Of a stretch of 64,000 bases of DNA, positions 8,069 to 16,460 are shown piece by piece (the first letter of the stretch is position 1; each line of letters opens with the position of its first letter). Below the pieces are notes generated by a model that was not told the DNA's origin, did not search any database, and was given only the letters and a program-made list of their open reading frames with translations. Location: assembly GCA_017307735.1 (NCBI GenBank), contig JAFKGR010000012.1, positions 62,001 through 126,000 of the forward strand, given 5' to 3'. The stretch is from Chitinophagaceae bacterium. Its GTDB lineage: Bacteria; Bacteroidota; Bacteroidia; Chitinophagales; Chitinophagaceae. A program made the translations under genes and the position numbers.

Positions 8069-8157
8069 TGACCCCGATATCCCGGCCTTTGGTCGGGAAA
8101 ACCTATAACCTTCCCGACCGATGGTCGGGATGCTCTATTCAATTGAGCTACGGGGCC
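8069..8157 (-). pseudogene. Second tRNA-Arg pseudogene with palindromic arms
   Basis: The 89-base copy has the same design as 7566-7654: intact acceptor and D arm, TCCCGACC-ATC-GGTCGGGA in the anticodon position, and a second inverted repeat (TCCCGACC-AAA-GGCCGGGA, one mismatch) in the T-arm position. The second palindrome is better preserved here than in the other copy. The upstream -7 box TATTTTTG is intact, so transcription is possible. Confidence 0.75.
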
Positions 8158-8399
8158 ATTTCTCCTTTTCTGTTGAAAGGAGCGCAAAAATAGCAAAATA
8201 TTTTCTCCTTTCTTTCTACTTTGGAATGAAATCAATATTTCACTCCAAAGTTCTGATCATAAATGGCGGGTTGATATTTTATTGACAGGAATTAAAGATC
8301 CGGACCATGTTCCGGACAAAATCATTTTACACCCTCAAATTCAGATTTTGCTGTCGAGTTGAAAATTTCAATATTTATATTTATTTATAATTTCAGAGT

Positions 8400-8432
8400 T
8401 TTGAATTCAAATGCTTTCCCCATGTATTTTTC
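8400..8432 (+). promoter_or_regulatory. Possible promoter of the clamp-like gene
   Basis: TTTG at 8400-8403 is followed after 21 bases by TATTTTTC (8425-8432), one base short of the TAnnTTTG consensus, 13 bases before the start codon. Confidence 0.35.
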
Positions 8433-8445
8433 TTAAAATCGTTTT

Positions 8446-8997
8446 ATGGAATCATATTTTAAAGTGAAAACCAAAGATCTAAGATCCGGATTGACTGCAA
8501 TTACCAGGGTAGGACTGAGGTTTGACAGGAGCTCTATGCTCAAAATAAATGTCCTTACAGATACTATTCAGATTTCAACGACCGGCATAACCAGGGTTAT
8601 GAAAGCGGAAACGGAGGGTCTGGCAGATTTAATATTACCAGCCCTGGTTTTGAAAGGGTATGCAAGTACAAATAATTCAAAAGAAATTTCTTTCAGGGTT
8701 ACTGAAGGTGAATTGAGATGTGGCTCATTTATTTTTCGTTCCCCCTTTATCAAAATTGAAACTGTATTTAATTTGCCGGAAGATCCGCTCCCTATTAACC
8801 ATTCCCTCATTCAGAGGCTCAGACAGAATGTGAAGCGATCTCCCGGGGAAATTGAAAGACTTAACCTGAAGCCTGTCATGGAAGCTGATGAAGAAAAAAT
8901 AAAACACCAGATAGAAAAAGCCCTCAAATATCTGGGTGCTTATGATATTAACTTTGATGATTTGCACGATTTGATTCAAAAGAAGATAGATCAGTAG
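8446..8997 (+). CDS. Protein of unknown function; resembles one domain of the DNA sliding clamp
   Basis: The 183-residue protein has no signal peptide or membrane segment. Residues 4-105 follow the order seen in domain I of bacterial beta clamps (DnaN). There is an FKVKTKDLRSGL opening strand-helix, a long pair of strands ending ISTTGITRVMKAE, the phrase LPALVLKGYAS where clamps have a Pro-Ala-Lys helix, and paired strands around ISFRVTEGELRCG. Residues 110-183 are mostly helical and charged and have no match I recognise. A real clamp has three such domains (about 370 residues), so this is not DnaN. The similarity is my reading of pattern, not an alignment. The gene borders the tRNA repeat patch and stands alone. 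Confidence 0.45.
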   Translation: MESYFKVKTKDLRSGLTAITRVGLRFDRSSMLKINVLTDTIQISTTGITRVMKAETEGLADLILPALVLKGYASTNNSKEISFRVTEGELRCGSFIFRSPFIKIETVFNLPEDPLPINHSLIQRLRQNVKRSPGEIERLNLKPVMEADEEKIKHQIEKALKYLGAYDINFDDLHDLIQKKIDQ

Positions 8998-9073
8998 TAT
9001 TACTCTTCGGATTTCCCTTAACCCGGATATTATTCATTCGGAAAAGTCCGGCCTGAAATCCTTGAAGATATTG

Positions 9074-9484
9074 TCACTGTTTTTTTACGATAGGCAATCT
9101 CTTTCCTTCCCAATTTTTAAGTCCTCCTCTCAGATTGAAGACTTTAAATCCATCGGCTTCTAATATTTTTGCGGCTTTCAATCCACGCACTCCTGTTCTG
9201 CAATAAACGAAAACCGGTTTATTTTTATCAAGCAGAGGAATGTGATTAATCAACGTGGAATCGAGGACGTTATAATTCACTGCGCCTTTTATAAATCCAT
9301 CTGCATACTCCTCAGGCCTGCGTACATCGATTAGCTGAATATCTTTTAGTTTATCAATTTTCTTCTGAAACTTTTCAACGGAGATGGTTTTTATTTTTCC
9401 GGTATTTTGGGAAAATCCATGATTAGAAATTCCGAGAGTGATGGCTGAAAAAAGAAGAAGGATTTTTAAAACAGATACTTTCAT
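9074..9484 (-). CDS. Periplasmic rhodanese-like domain protein
   Basis: The 136-residue protein has an N-terminal signal peptide (about 1-25, ending HGFSQ) and a single rhodanese domain. LIDVRRPEEYADGFIKGA marks the start of the fold and the catalytic loop CRTGVR lies at about residues 96-101, with the cysteine present. Rhodanese domains carry a persulfide and move sulfane sulfur. An exported single-domain version may act in periplasmic thiol or sulfur chemistry, but no partner is evident. It is 78 bases downstream of hddC on the same strand and could be on the same transcript. Confidence 0.85.
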   Translation of the reverse strand: MKVSVLKILLLFSAITLGISNHGFSQNTGKIKTISVEKFQKKIDKLKDIQLIDVRRPEEYADGFIKGAVNYNVLDSTLINHIPLLDKNKPVFVYCRTGVRGLKAAKILEADGFKVFNLRGGLKNWEGKRLPIVKKQ

Positions 9485-9561
9485 AATTGGCTGAAATATT
9501 TTTTTTCAATACACAAAACTAACGAGGATGACCAAAGGATTTTTTTTGCATTGAAAAGTAT

Positions 9562-10287
9562 TTACTTAACAACAGACAAAAGTTCTCCTTCTGTTTGTGC
9601 TCTTTGGTAGTCTTCCGGTATCCCAATATCAATGAAAAAAACATCTTGAATATTTCCGAAAATTTTACCTTTTTCGGTTACTTTCTTTTCAAGGAAATCC
9701 GTTTCAAATGAAAATTTATCCGGAAGAGATTCATTTAGAATTGCCCGCTTTTCCAACAAATAAATTCCGCCATTGATCAATCCCTGTTCTCTGAATTCTT
9801 TTTCTTTGAAAACCCGGATACTGCCGTCGGCATACAACTCCACTGAACCGTAGCGGCTGAAATTGATCATGGGTTTTAAAGCCACGGTACATGTGACTTT
9901 ATAATAATTATGATAAAGCTCAAGTTGGTTTAAATCGATCTTAAAAAAAGTGTCTCCATTACAAATTAATACCCTTTCAGTCTTTGACTTGCCGAGGGCA
10001 AGTTTGATGGCTCCTCCGGTTCCGAGTGGTTCATCTTCGGTTACATACGAATAATTTAGTTTTGGGAATTTTTGATTCAAAAATTCTATGATCATTTCAG
10101 ATTTATATCCCAGCGAAAAAATGAAATGCCTGATATTTTTTTTAGATAAATAAGTGATGAGATATTCCAGAAAGGGCCGTCCATCCACCAGCGCAAGGCA
10201 CTTGGGACGGTCGCTGACTACAGACCTGAGCCTTGTTCCCAATCCGCCGGCAAGGATGATAGCTTCTTCAATCATTTCTTTCTGCAA
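9562..10287 (-). CDS. hddC: Nucleotidyltransferase, probable D-glycero-alpha-D-manno-heptose-1-phosphate guanylyltransferase
   Basis: The 241-residue protein is a single nucleotidyltransferase domain with the signature LAGGLGTRLR and the lysine of DRPKCLA. CNGDTFF (about residues 136-142) carries the metal-binding aspartate. It is the third gene of a hddA-gmhA-hddC set, so it most likely transfers GMP to heptose-1-phosphate to make GDP-heptose for a surface polysaccharide. A second ATG 12 bases in (10275) would reduce the overlap with gmhA from 20 to 8 bases. Sequence alone does not separate this from other sugar-1-phosphate nucleotidyltransferases; the neighbours decide the call. Confidence 0.75.
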   Translation of the reverse strand: MQKEMIEEAIILAGGLGTRLRSVVSDRPKCLALVDGRPFLEYLITYLSKKNIRHFIFSLGYKSEMIIEFLNQKFPKLNYSYVTEDEPLGTGGAIKLALGKSKTERVLICNGDTFFKIDLNQLELYHNYYKVTCTVALKPMINFSRYGSVELYADGSIRVFKEKEFREQGLINGGIYLLEKRAILNESLPDKFSFETDFLEKKVTEKGKIFGNIQDVFFIDIGIPEDYQRAQTEGELLSVVK

Positions 10288-10852
10288 AATAATTTTCTTC
10301 TACCAACTGGCAGATAATGTGGCCAATCAGGATGTGGCTTTCCTGAATTCGAGGCGTATCATCAGACGGAACATTAATGAGCAGATCAGCACTCTCCTTT
10401 AATTTTCCCCCGGTCGATCCGGTAAAAGCAATGGTAGCCATTCCTTTCACTTTTGCAGCATCAAAAGCATTGATAATGTTTTTGCTGTTGCCTGAAGTGC
10501 TGAGACCGATCAGTACATCACCTGGTTTTCCGGTGCCGAGAATCAATCTGCTATAAATCACATCGTAGCTGTAATCATTGGCTACGGCTGTCAGATAACT
10601 TGTATTGCAATGTAGGGCTTCTGCCGGCAAGGCATCTCTGTCTTTGTAAAATCTTCCGCTGAATTCCGCTGCCAGATGTTGAGCATCTGAAGCGCTGCCT
10701 CCGTTTCCGCAAAAGAGAACCTTGTTCCCTTTCCGAAAAGCCGAAACAATCAGTGTGACACAATCCATCACTGTCATTAACAGATGGCTGTCGTGCAAAA
10801 TCTTTTCTTTTGTATCAATCGATCTTTGAATAAGATCCTTTATTTTATCCAT
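10268..10852 (-). CDS. gmhA: Sedoheptulose-7-phosphate isomerase (SIS domain)
   Basis: The 194-residue protein has the length and SIS fold of GmhA, which turns sedoheptulose-7-phosphate into D-glycero-D-manno-heptose-7-phosphate. Substrate-binding residues are in FCGNGGSASDAQHLAAE (about 48-64), the phosphate-binding Ser loop in LSTSGNSKN, and the C-terminal QESHILIGH carries the conserved Glu and His. It begins 24 bases after hddA and overlaps hddC by 20 bases, which shows tight coupling within one operon. Confidence 0.9.
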   Translation of the reverse strand: MDKIKDLIQRSIDTKEKILHDSHLLMTVMDCVTLIVSAFRKGNKVLFCGNGGSASDAQHLAAEFSGRFYKDRDALPAEALHCNTSYLTAVANDYSYDVIYSRLILGTGKPGDVLIGLSTSGNSKNIINAFDAAKVKGMATIAFTGSTGGKLKESADLLINVPSDDTPRIQESHILIGHIICQLVEENYFAERND

Positions 10853-10876
10853 AAAGATTGTTTAAATGACTTTGAA

Positions 10877-11905
10877 TTAAATTGACCAGGTTGTCAATCC
10901 ATATTTTGTAAAATTGTATTCTCTGACAGATCCGCCAAATTTACTAAGGCAGTTCATCACTTTGTATCTGTTATTTCCGGGGCAATAAAAAAACATAAAT
11001 CCGCCACCTCCGGCGCCACTGATTTTGCCTCCGGTGGCTCCAGCTTTTTTTGCTTCTTCATAAATAGAATCGAGAAACGGATTGGAAATATTGTGGGCCA
11101 TTTTTCTCTTTTGTTGAAACCCGAAATCCATTATTTCACCGAACTCATCCAGCCTGCCCATCAACAATGCTTCTTTCATCATTCTCGCCTGTTCTTTCAA
11201 TTCGTGCATGGCGCTGATACTCTTCTTGTTTTTTTCATTTACATTTTTTACTTGCTCTTTAATTATCACCGCACTCTCCCTGCTGGTTTGTGTGAAATAG
11301 AGCAGGATGTTGTTTGCAAGTTCATGCATGTACTCAGGCCTGATGCGCAGCGGATTTACAATGACCTTGTCATCCGCATAAAATTCCATGAAGTTGAATC
11401 CTCCGAATGTTGCGGCATATTGATCCTGTTTTCCGCCGGCAAGTTGTAAATCTTTTCTTTCAATCTGGTAAGCATAATGTGCAAGATCATAATCGCCGAG
11501 GGCCAGTTTCTGCCATTCGGTAAATGCGCCGAGAATGGCTACCACAAGGGTAGAGGAGGTTCCCAATCCCGAACCTGAGGGAGCGTCCACATAGGTGGTT
11601 AAACGAAAACCATGTTTGATGGAATTGTATCTCTTTTGAATGCTGTTGTAAACACCTTTCAGTAAATCCAGTGTTCCGTCGATGGGAAGTTCTTTCATAA
11701 ACCTGAATTCCTGCCGCTCGTTTCGGTCGGCAGCCTCCACGACTATTTTTTTCTCATCAAGAACTTCTATAGTGGCATAAGCAAAAAGAGAGATCGTTGC
11801 ATTAAGAATAGCCCCGCCATATTTATCGCTGTAAGGGCTAACATCGGTACCGCCGCCGGCCAATCCAATTCGCAAGGGCGCTTTACTCCTGAAAATCATT
11901 TCCAA
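10877..11905 (-). CDS. hddA: D-glycero-alpha-D-manno-heptose-7-phosphate kinase (GHMP family)
   Basis: The 342-residue GHMP kinase opens with RSKAPLRIGLAGGGTDVSPY, the usual start of HddA-like kinases. The nucleotide loop is PSGSGLGTSST (about 109-119). The C-terminal GHMP motif is SGAGGGGFMFFY. HddA phosphorylates heptose-7-phosphate at C1 in the GDP-heptose route. It is the promoter-proximal gene of hddA-gmhA-hddC. The phosphatase GmhB, which this pathway also needs, is not in the window. Confidence 0.85.
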   Translation of the reverse strand: MEMIFRSKAPLRIGLAGGGTDVSPYSDKYGGAILNATISLFAYATIEVLDEKKIVVEAADRNERQEFRFMKELPIDGTLDLLKGVYNSIQKRYNSIKHGFRLTTYVDAPSGSGLGTSSTLVVAILGAFTEWQKLALGDYDLAHYAYQIERKDLQLAGGKQDQYAATFGGFNFMEFYADDKVIVNPLRIRPEYMHELANNILLYFTQTSRESAVIIKEQVKNVNEKNKKSISAMHELKEQARMMKEALLMGRLDEFGEIMDFGFQQKRKMAHNISNPFLDSIYEEAKKAGATGGKISGAGGGGFMFFYCPGNNRYKVMNCLSKFGGSVREYNFTKYGLTTWSI

Positions 11906-11919
11906 TATTTATGGTATTT

Positions 11920-11927
11920 CAAAGATA
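11920..11927 (-). promoter_or_regulatory. -7 box before hddA
   Basis: The minus strand reads TATCTTTG, an exact TAnnTTTG match, 14 bases before the hddA start. This implies a very short leader. No clear -33 element was seen. Confidence 0.35.
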
Positions 11928-12070
11928 GGTATTGTGAAATTTTTGCAGGAGAATTGAATTCCTGAAATGCTGTTTTGGGGATAATAAAATTGAATGGATC
12001 AGGAAAACAAGAAAGGATCAAATCGAAAAGATAGCGGGCTTTCCTGAATGATAAGGGTATCGGATAAAAA

Positions 12071-12099
12071 TAAACCGTATCTGTGATGGATACGGTTTA
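12071..12099 (-). terminator. Rho-independent terminator after the 66-residue protein gene
   Basis: TAAACCGTATC (12071-12081) and GATACGGTTTA (12089-12099) form an 11-base perfect stem with a seven-base loop. On the minus strand it is followed by TTTTTAT. It lies 11 bases beyond the stop of the gene at 12110-12310. Confidence 0.85.
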
Positions 12100-12109
12100 T
12101 CTGAATAAT

Positions 12110-12310
12110 TTACCAGCCTTTTTTTGCAACTCCGTCTTTGATGGCCTGGTTTGCATTTTCTTCACTCAGCATAGTAGTCATCTTATTTCCTTTTCCGTCG
12201 TGACCCTGCGCCATGTAGCCGCCACGGGATGTCTTGGTAATTACTGCATCTTGCATCGGAACATTCTTCTGTTTTGTTTTCATGCAATAGGCGGTTATTG
12301 GTTTTGCCAT
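12110..12310 (-). CDS. Small DUF5679-like protein
   Basis: The 66-residue protein is basic and soluble. Residues 7-15 (AYCMKTKQK) followed by a charged strand and GYMAQGHDGKGNK resemble DUF5679-type proteins, in which a Cys-rich ribbon is common. Here only one cysteine (Cys9) is present, so a zinc site is unlikely. Its function is unknown. The gene is followed closely by a strong terminator, which supports it being real. It sits 111 bases downstream of secA on the same strand. Confidence 0.65.
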   Translation of the reverse strand: MAKPITAYCMKTKQKNVPMQDAVITKTSRGGYMAQGHDGKGNKMTTMLSEENANQAIKDGVAKKGW

Positions 12311-12421
12311 AATGTTTGTTTTTTAGTTTGATTAATTTTTTTATGGTTCCTGCACTGAACAGAATATGTAAATATAAAGTTTTATGATTACTTGCCATTA
12401 TCATTCAGCCCGCCAGATTAA

Positions 12422-15400
12422 TTATAATCTTCCGTGGCAGTTTTTATATTTCTTTCCGCTTCCGCAGGGGCAAGGATCATTTCTTCCGATTTTTGGCTCG
12501 GCAATTACAGGTTCATGTTTTGCGCTTTCCGAAGGATCATTGTATTCATTTTCGCTATTCATATATTCAGGGCCGCCATTTCCTGCGGGTGCACCGGCAA
12601 AGGCTTCTTTCCTCTGGCGGAGTTTGCTCATATCTGTTTTTCTTTTTCTTTCATCGAGTGCACTGCTTGCGCGGGTCTGTTCTACCGGTATCTGGCAGTG
12701 TGCAAGGAAGCTGACGATTTCTTTATTAACTGAATCATTCATTTGCTTGAAGGCATTGAAAGCTTCAATCTTGTAAATTACCAGCGGATCTTTCTGTTCG
12801 TATCCTGCAGTGGATTGTACGCTGTGACGCAGATCGTCCATTGCGCGAAGATGTTCTTTCCATGCATCGTCTATCAACGAAAGTGTTACGTTTCTTTCCA
12901 GTGCATTGATGAGCGCTTCCCCGTTTGTAGAAATGGTCTTATCGATGTTTGCAATGATATTGAGAGCTTTCTTTCCGTCTGTAAAAGGAACTGCCACATT
13001 GATGATTCCGGCACTTTGATCTTTTCTTATATTCTTAATTACAGGTAAAGTATTTTCAGCCAGCGACTTCATTTTTCCCCGGTACTGGCCTTTGGCTTCA
13101 TAATAAAGTTTTTCTGCCAATGAACCGGTATCAGTGCTTCCAAGTTCCTCATCGGTAATAGAAGTATCTATTCCAAAATTCATAATGACATTCAATTTGA
13201 ACTCATTGAAATTGTCCATTTCTTTAAAAGCAGAAATGAGACCATCTGCGACAGAATAGAATGCATTGTCCAGATCGAGCGCCAGCCTTTCTCCAAACAA
13301 AGCGTGATTCCTCTTGCCATAGATCACATTTCTTTGCTTGTTCATTACATCATCATATTCCAGCAATCTTTTTCTGATTCCAAAGTTATTTTCCTCCACT
13401 TTTTTTTGTGCTCTTTCTATGCTCTTTGAGATCATGCTGTGCTGGATAACCTCTCCGTCTTTGTATCCCATCCTGTCCATAAGGGAAGCGATCTTTTCAC
13501 TTCCGAACATACGCATCAGATCATCTTCCAGCGATACATAAAACTGAGACGAACCCGGATCTCCCTGCCTTCCTGAACGGCCACGCAACTGACGGTCAAC
13601 GCGCCGGCTTTCATGTCTTTCAGTACCCACAATGGCAAGGCCTCCGGCTTCTTTAACTCCCGGCCCGAGCTTGATATCTGTACCACGTCCGGCCATGTTG
13701 GTAGCGATGGTAACGGTTCCCGCCTTTCCGGCGTCTGCCACTACCTGGGCTTCGCGGGCATGTTGTTTTGCATTCAATACATTGTGTGCGATCTGTTTTT
13801 GCTGCATCATTCTGCTGAGCAATTCACTCACCTCCACCGAAGTAGTACCCACCAAAACAGGCCTTCCCGCCTTGATGAGGCTTTCCACCTGATCAATAAC
13901 AGCTTTGTATTTTTCCCTTTTTGTTTTGTACACCAGATCCTGACCATCTGTACGGATTACAGGAAGATTGGTAGGGATAGAAACCACGTCCAGTTTGTAA
14001 ATATCCCAGAATTCTGCAGCTTCTGTTTCGGCAGTACCTGTCATACCGGCCAGCTTGTGATACATCCTGAAATAGTTCTGGAGTGTAATGGTGGCGTAGG
14101 TTTGAGTGGCGCTTTCAATCTTCACATTTTCCTTGGCTTCAATCGCCTGGTGCAGGCCATCTGAATAACGGCGGCCTTCCATGATACGTCCGGTTTGTTC
14201 ATCCACAATTTTCACCTGCCCGTCAATTACCACATATTCATCGTCTCTTTCAAACAGGGTATAGGCTTTGAGCAATTGCTGAACGGTGTGAATCCTTTCG
14301 GCTTTTATGCTGTAATCGTCCAGAAGCCGTTCTTTCTCTTCAAGCTTTTTCTCCGGTGCCAAATCACCTTTTTCGATGTCAGCCAGTTTGGCTCCAATAT
14401 CCGGAAGTATAAAGAATTCAGGATCTTCACCACTCTTGGTGATTAAGGCAATCCCTTTATCTGTTAATTGAACTGAATTATTTTTTTCGTCGATGACAAA
14501 GTATAAACCTTCATCAACGATGTGCATATTTTTTTCCTGGTCAGCAAGAAAGTGATTTTCTGTTTTTTGCAATTTCACTCTCATTCCCGGTTCACTCAGG
14601 TATTTAATCAATGCGCTGTTTTTGGGAAGCCCGCGATGTGATCTGTACAAAGCCAGACCACCATCGTTCTCTTCAAATCCGTCATTGCCTTCGGAGATTT
14701 TTTTCTTTGCATCAATTAAAAAAGCATTGGCAACTTTTCTTTGTGCTTCAACAATTTTTTCAACCCTCGGTTTCAGTTGGTCAAACTCCTGTTTATCGCC
14801 TTGCGGAATCGGACCTGAAATAATCAATGGAGTTCTCGCATCATCAATCAACACACTATCCACTTCATCCACCATGGCAAAATGGTGTTTACCCTGAACC
14901 ATTTCTTCGGGTGTGTGAACCATGTTGTCACGCAAATAATCGAAACCGAATTCATTGTTGGTTCCATAAATTACATCGCACTTATAAGCTTTTTGCCTTT
15001 CCTGGCTATTGGGCTGATACCTGTCAATACAATCAACCGTAAGTCCGAGCCATTCAAAAATGGGTCCGTTCCATTCACTATCACGTTTGGCCAGATAATC
15101 ATTTACCGTAACAATATGAACACCTAAATCTGTAAGCCCGTTGAGGTAGGCCGGTAGGGTAGATACCAACGTCTTTCCTTCACCTGTGGCCATTTCAGCA
15201 ATTTTTCCCTGATGCAAAACTATACCACCAATCAACTGCACATCATAATGCACCATGTTCCAGGTAATTTCATTGCCCCCTGCCACCCAGTGATTTTGAA
15301 AAATGGATTTGTCTCCGTCGATCTGAATATAATTTTTGGTAATGCTTAAATTTTTATCCAGTTCAGTTGCCGTGGAAATCATTTGGGGGGTTTCAACAAA

Positions 15401-15766
15401 ACGGCGGCAGGTTTCTTTTACCACTGCAAAAGCCTCCGGCAAAATCTCATTCAGTACTTCTTCTATTTTTTTGTCGCGATCGTCTTTCAATTTGTCAATA
15501 GCCTGATACAATTCATCTCTGCCCGAGATGTCGGCTGAGTCAAGTGAATCCGCTTCCATCTGTTTTGAATTGATTTCTGCGTCAATTTCTTTGACATATT
15601 CTTTTACCTTCTGTTTGAACTCGTTGGTTTTATTTCGCAGTTCGTCATTGGTTAAAGTTTTGTATTGGTCAAAGAAAGAATTGATTTTGGTTACCATTGG
15701 CAGAATGGTCTTCACGTCTTTCTGGCTTTTATTACCGCCAAACATCATGGATAGGAACCCTGGCAT
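12422..15766 (-). CDS. secA: Preprotein translocase ATPase SecA
   Basis: The 1114-residue protein drives Sec export by coupling ATP hydrolysis to movement of preproteins through SecYEG. Features in order are the N-terminal helix [11 protein letters not shown], Walker A (MATGEGKTL), the DEAD-type [14 protein letters not shown] box, the preprotein cross-linking region, the second helicase core with [13 protein letters not shown] and [15 protein letters not shown], and a C-terminal zinc-binding tail [14 protein letters not shown]. The length is typical of Bacteroidota SecA, which carries inserts relative to the 901-residue E. coli protein. It stands as a single long gene. Confidence 0.98.
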   Translation of the reverse strand: MPGFLSMMFGGNKSQKDVKTILPMVTKINSFFDQYKTLTNDELRNKTNEFKQKVKEYVKEIDAEINSKQMEADSLDSADISGRDELYQAIDKLKDDRDKKIEEVLNEILPEAFAVVKETCRRFVETPQMISTATELDKNLSITKNYIQIDGDKSIFQNHWVAGGNEITWNMVHYDVQLIGGIVLHQGKIAEMATGEGKTLVSTLPAYLNGLTDLGVHIVTVNDYLAKRDSEWNGPIFEWLGLTVDCIDRYQPNSQERQKAYKCDVIYGTNNEFGFDYLRDNMVHTPEEMVQGKHHFAMVDEVDSVLIDDARTPLIISGPIPQGDKQEFDQLKPRVEKIVEAQRKVANAFLIDAKKKISEGNDGFEENDGGLALYRSHRGLPKNSALIKYLSEPGMRVKLQKTENHFLADQEKNMHIVDEGLYFVIDEKNNSVQLTDKGIALITKSGEDPEFFILPDIGAKLADIEKGDLAPEKKLEEKERLLDDYSIKAERIHTVQQLLKAYTLFERDDEYVVIDGQVKIVDEQTGRIMEGRRYSDGLHQAIEAKENVKIESATQTYATITLQNYFRMYHKLAGMTGTAETEAAEFWDIYKLDVVSIPTNLPVIRTDGQDLVYKTKREKYKAVIDQVESLIKAGRPVLVGTTSVEVSELLSRMMQQKQIAHNVLNAKQHAREAQVVADAGKAGTVTIATNMAGRGTDIKLGPGVKEAGGLAIVGTERHESRRVDRQLRGRSGRQGDPGSSQFYVSLEDDLMRMFGSEKIASLMDRMGYKDGEVIQHSMISKSIERAQKKVEENNFGIRKRLLEYDDVMNKQRNVIYGKRNHALFGERLALDLDNAFYSVADGLISAFKEMDNFNEFKLNVIMNFGIDTSITDEELGSTDTGSLAEKLYYEAKGQYRGKMKSLAENTLPVIKNIRKDQSAGIINVAVPFTDGKKALNIIANIDKTISTNGEALINALERNVTLSLIDDAWKEHLRAMDDLRHSVQSTAGYEQKDPLVIYKIEAFNAFKQMNDSVNKEIVSFLAHCQIPVEQTRASSALDERKRKTDMSKLRQRKEAFAGAPAGNGGPEYMNSENEYNDPSESAKHEPVIAEPKIGRNDPCPCGSGKKYKNCHGRL

Positions 15767-15849
15767 ATAGAATTAATAAGTTTTCAAGATTAAATTGAGT
15801 CGTCAAACTGTATGCAAAAGATGATTGAGCAGCCACTTTGACAGAAGGA

Positions 15850-15857
15850 CAAAGTTA
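15850..15857 (-). promoter_or_regulatory. -7 box before secA
   Basis: The minus strand reads TAACTTTG, an exact TAnnTTTG match, 83 bases before the secA start. No good -33 box was found, so this is a weak call. Confidence 0.3.
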
Positions 15858-16010
15858 CAAAATACTGAAGAGCTCTCCAGAAATAGTACTTTGCTATAAC
15901 AAAAATTTCGTGTTAAAAAAGACAATTTCAAATCGTGAATATTTTGATCTTCAAATAAATATTACCTTACAATTAAATATCAGTTGTAAACCAAAAGAAC
16001 TGTCACCATC

Positions 16011-16460
16011 ATGAAAACAGCAACTCAATGGCTTTCTGAATATGGCGAAAGCCATCAAAACCCAACCAACAAACGGGTTCACTGGATTTGTGTACCTCTG
16101 ATTTTTCTCTCTGTAACAGGTCTTTTGTATAGTATCAAAATCCCTGTGGTACATAACATGGCAGTAATTGTTCTCATTCTTGCCATGATTTACTATTTCA
16201 GGCTTTCCCTTTCACTCGGGATTGGGATGTTGGTATTTTCGTGCATTTGCCTGGGAATTTGTTTTTGGGTTCAAAGGCATGTTCCCTACCCACTGTGGCT
16301 TCTCTCTCTGATTGTATTTGTACTTGCCTGGATTGGCCAGTTTTACGGGCACAGGGTTGAGGGCAAGAAACCTTCTTTCTTCAAAGACCTTCAATTTCTG
16401 TTGATTGGCCCGATGTGGATAATGAGTTTTATCTACAAAAAAATCAATATCAGTTTTTGA
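16011..16460 (+). CDS. Mpo1-like (DUF962) membrane protein
   Basis: The 149-residue protein starts with TATQWLSEYGESHQNPTNKRVHWICVP, the usual DUF962/Mpo1 opening with its conserved His and Asn residues. Four hydrophobic segments follow (about 27-45, 48-65, 67-86, 92-110), with a GHRVEGKKPSFFKDLQFLLIGP motif near the C-terminus. Yeast Mpo1 is an iron-dependent dioxygenase in phytosphingosine oxidation. The bacterial role is not known. The 3' end overlaps that of the convergent aspartate kinase gene by 11 bases. Confidence 0.85.
   Translation: MKTATQWLSEYGESHQNPTNKRVHWICVPLIFLSVTGLLYSIKIPVVHNMAVIVLILAMIYYFRLSLSLGIGMLVFSCICLGICFWVQRHVPYPLWLLSLIVFVLAWIGQFYGHRVEGKKPSFFKDLQFLLIGPMWIMSFIYKKINISF

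Larger units (their letters stand above)
7012..8340. repeat. Tandem repeat array, period about 503 bp, about 2.6 units
   Basis: Equivalent points (the first base of each tRNA or tRNA-like copy) fall at 7150, 7654 and 8157, giving periods of 504 and 503 bases. Units share a tRNA promoter region, a tRNA-Arg or tRNA-Arg-like sequence, a short spacer, the start of a GIY-YIG gene or its remnant, and about 250 bases of AT-rich spacer. Units are nearly identical outside the tRNA arms. The third unit diverges after about 8340. The left end continues into the intact nuclease gene. The stretch from 7151 to 8445 contains no protein gene. Confidence 0.85.

Noticed and set aside
7566..8157. Functional second and third tRNA-Arg genes
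   Set aside because: Both lack an anticodon and a normal T arm. Only acceptor and D arm remain tRNA-like.
8017..8235. A 72-codon frame on the minus strand
   Set aside because: It translates a tRNA-Arg pseudogene and its upstream region and has no protein features.
12083..12331. An 82-codon frame opposite the small DUF5679-like gene
   Set aside because: It begins inside the terminator hairpin of the minus-strand gene and runs across that gene.
13613..14164. A 183-codon frame opposite secA
   Set aside because: It lies antisense to the conserved SecA motor region. secA is unmistakable, and the composition of the antisense frame follows from SecA codons.
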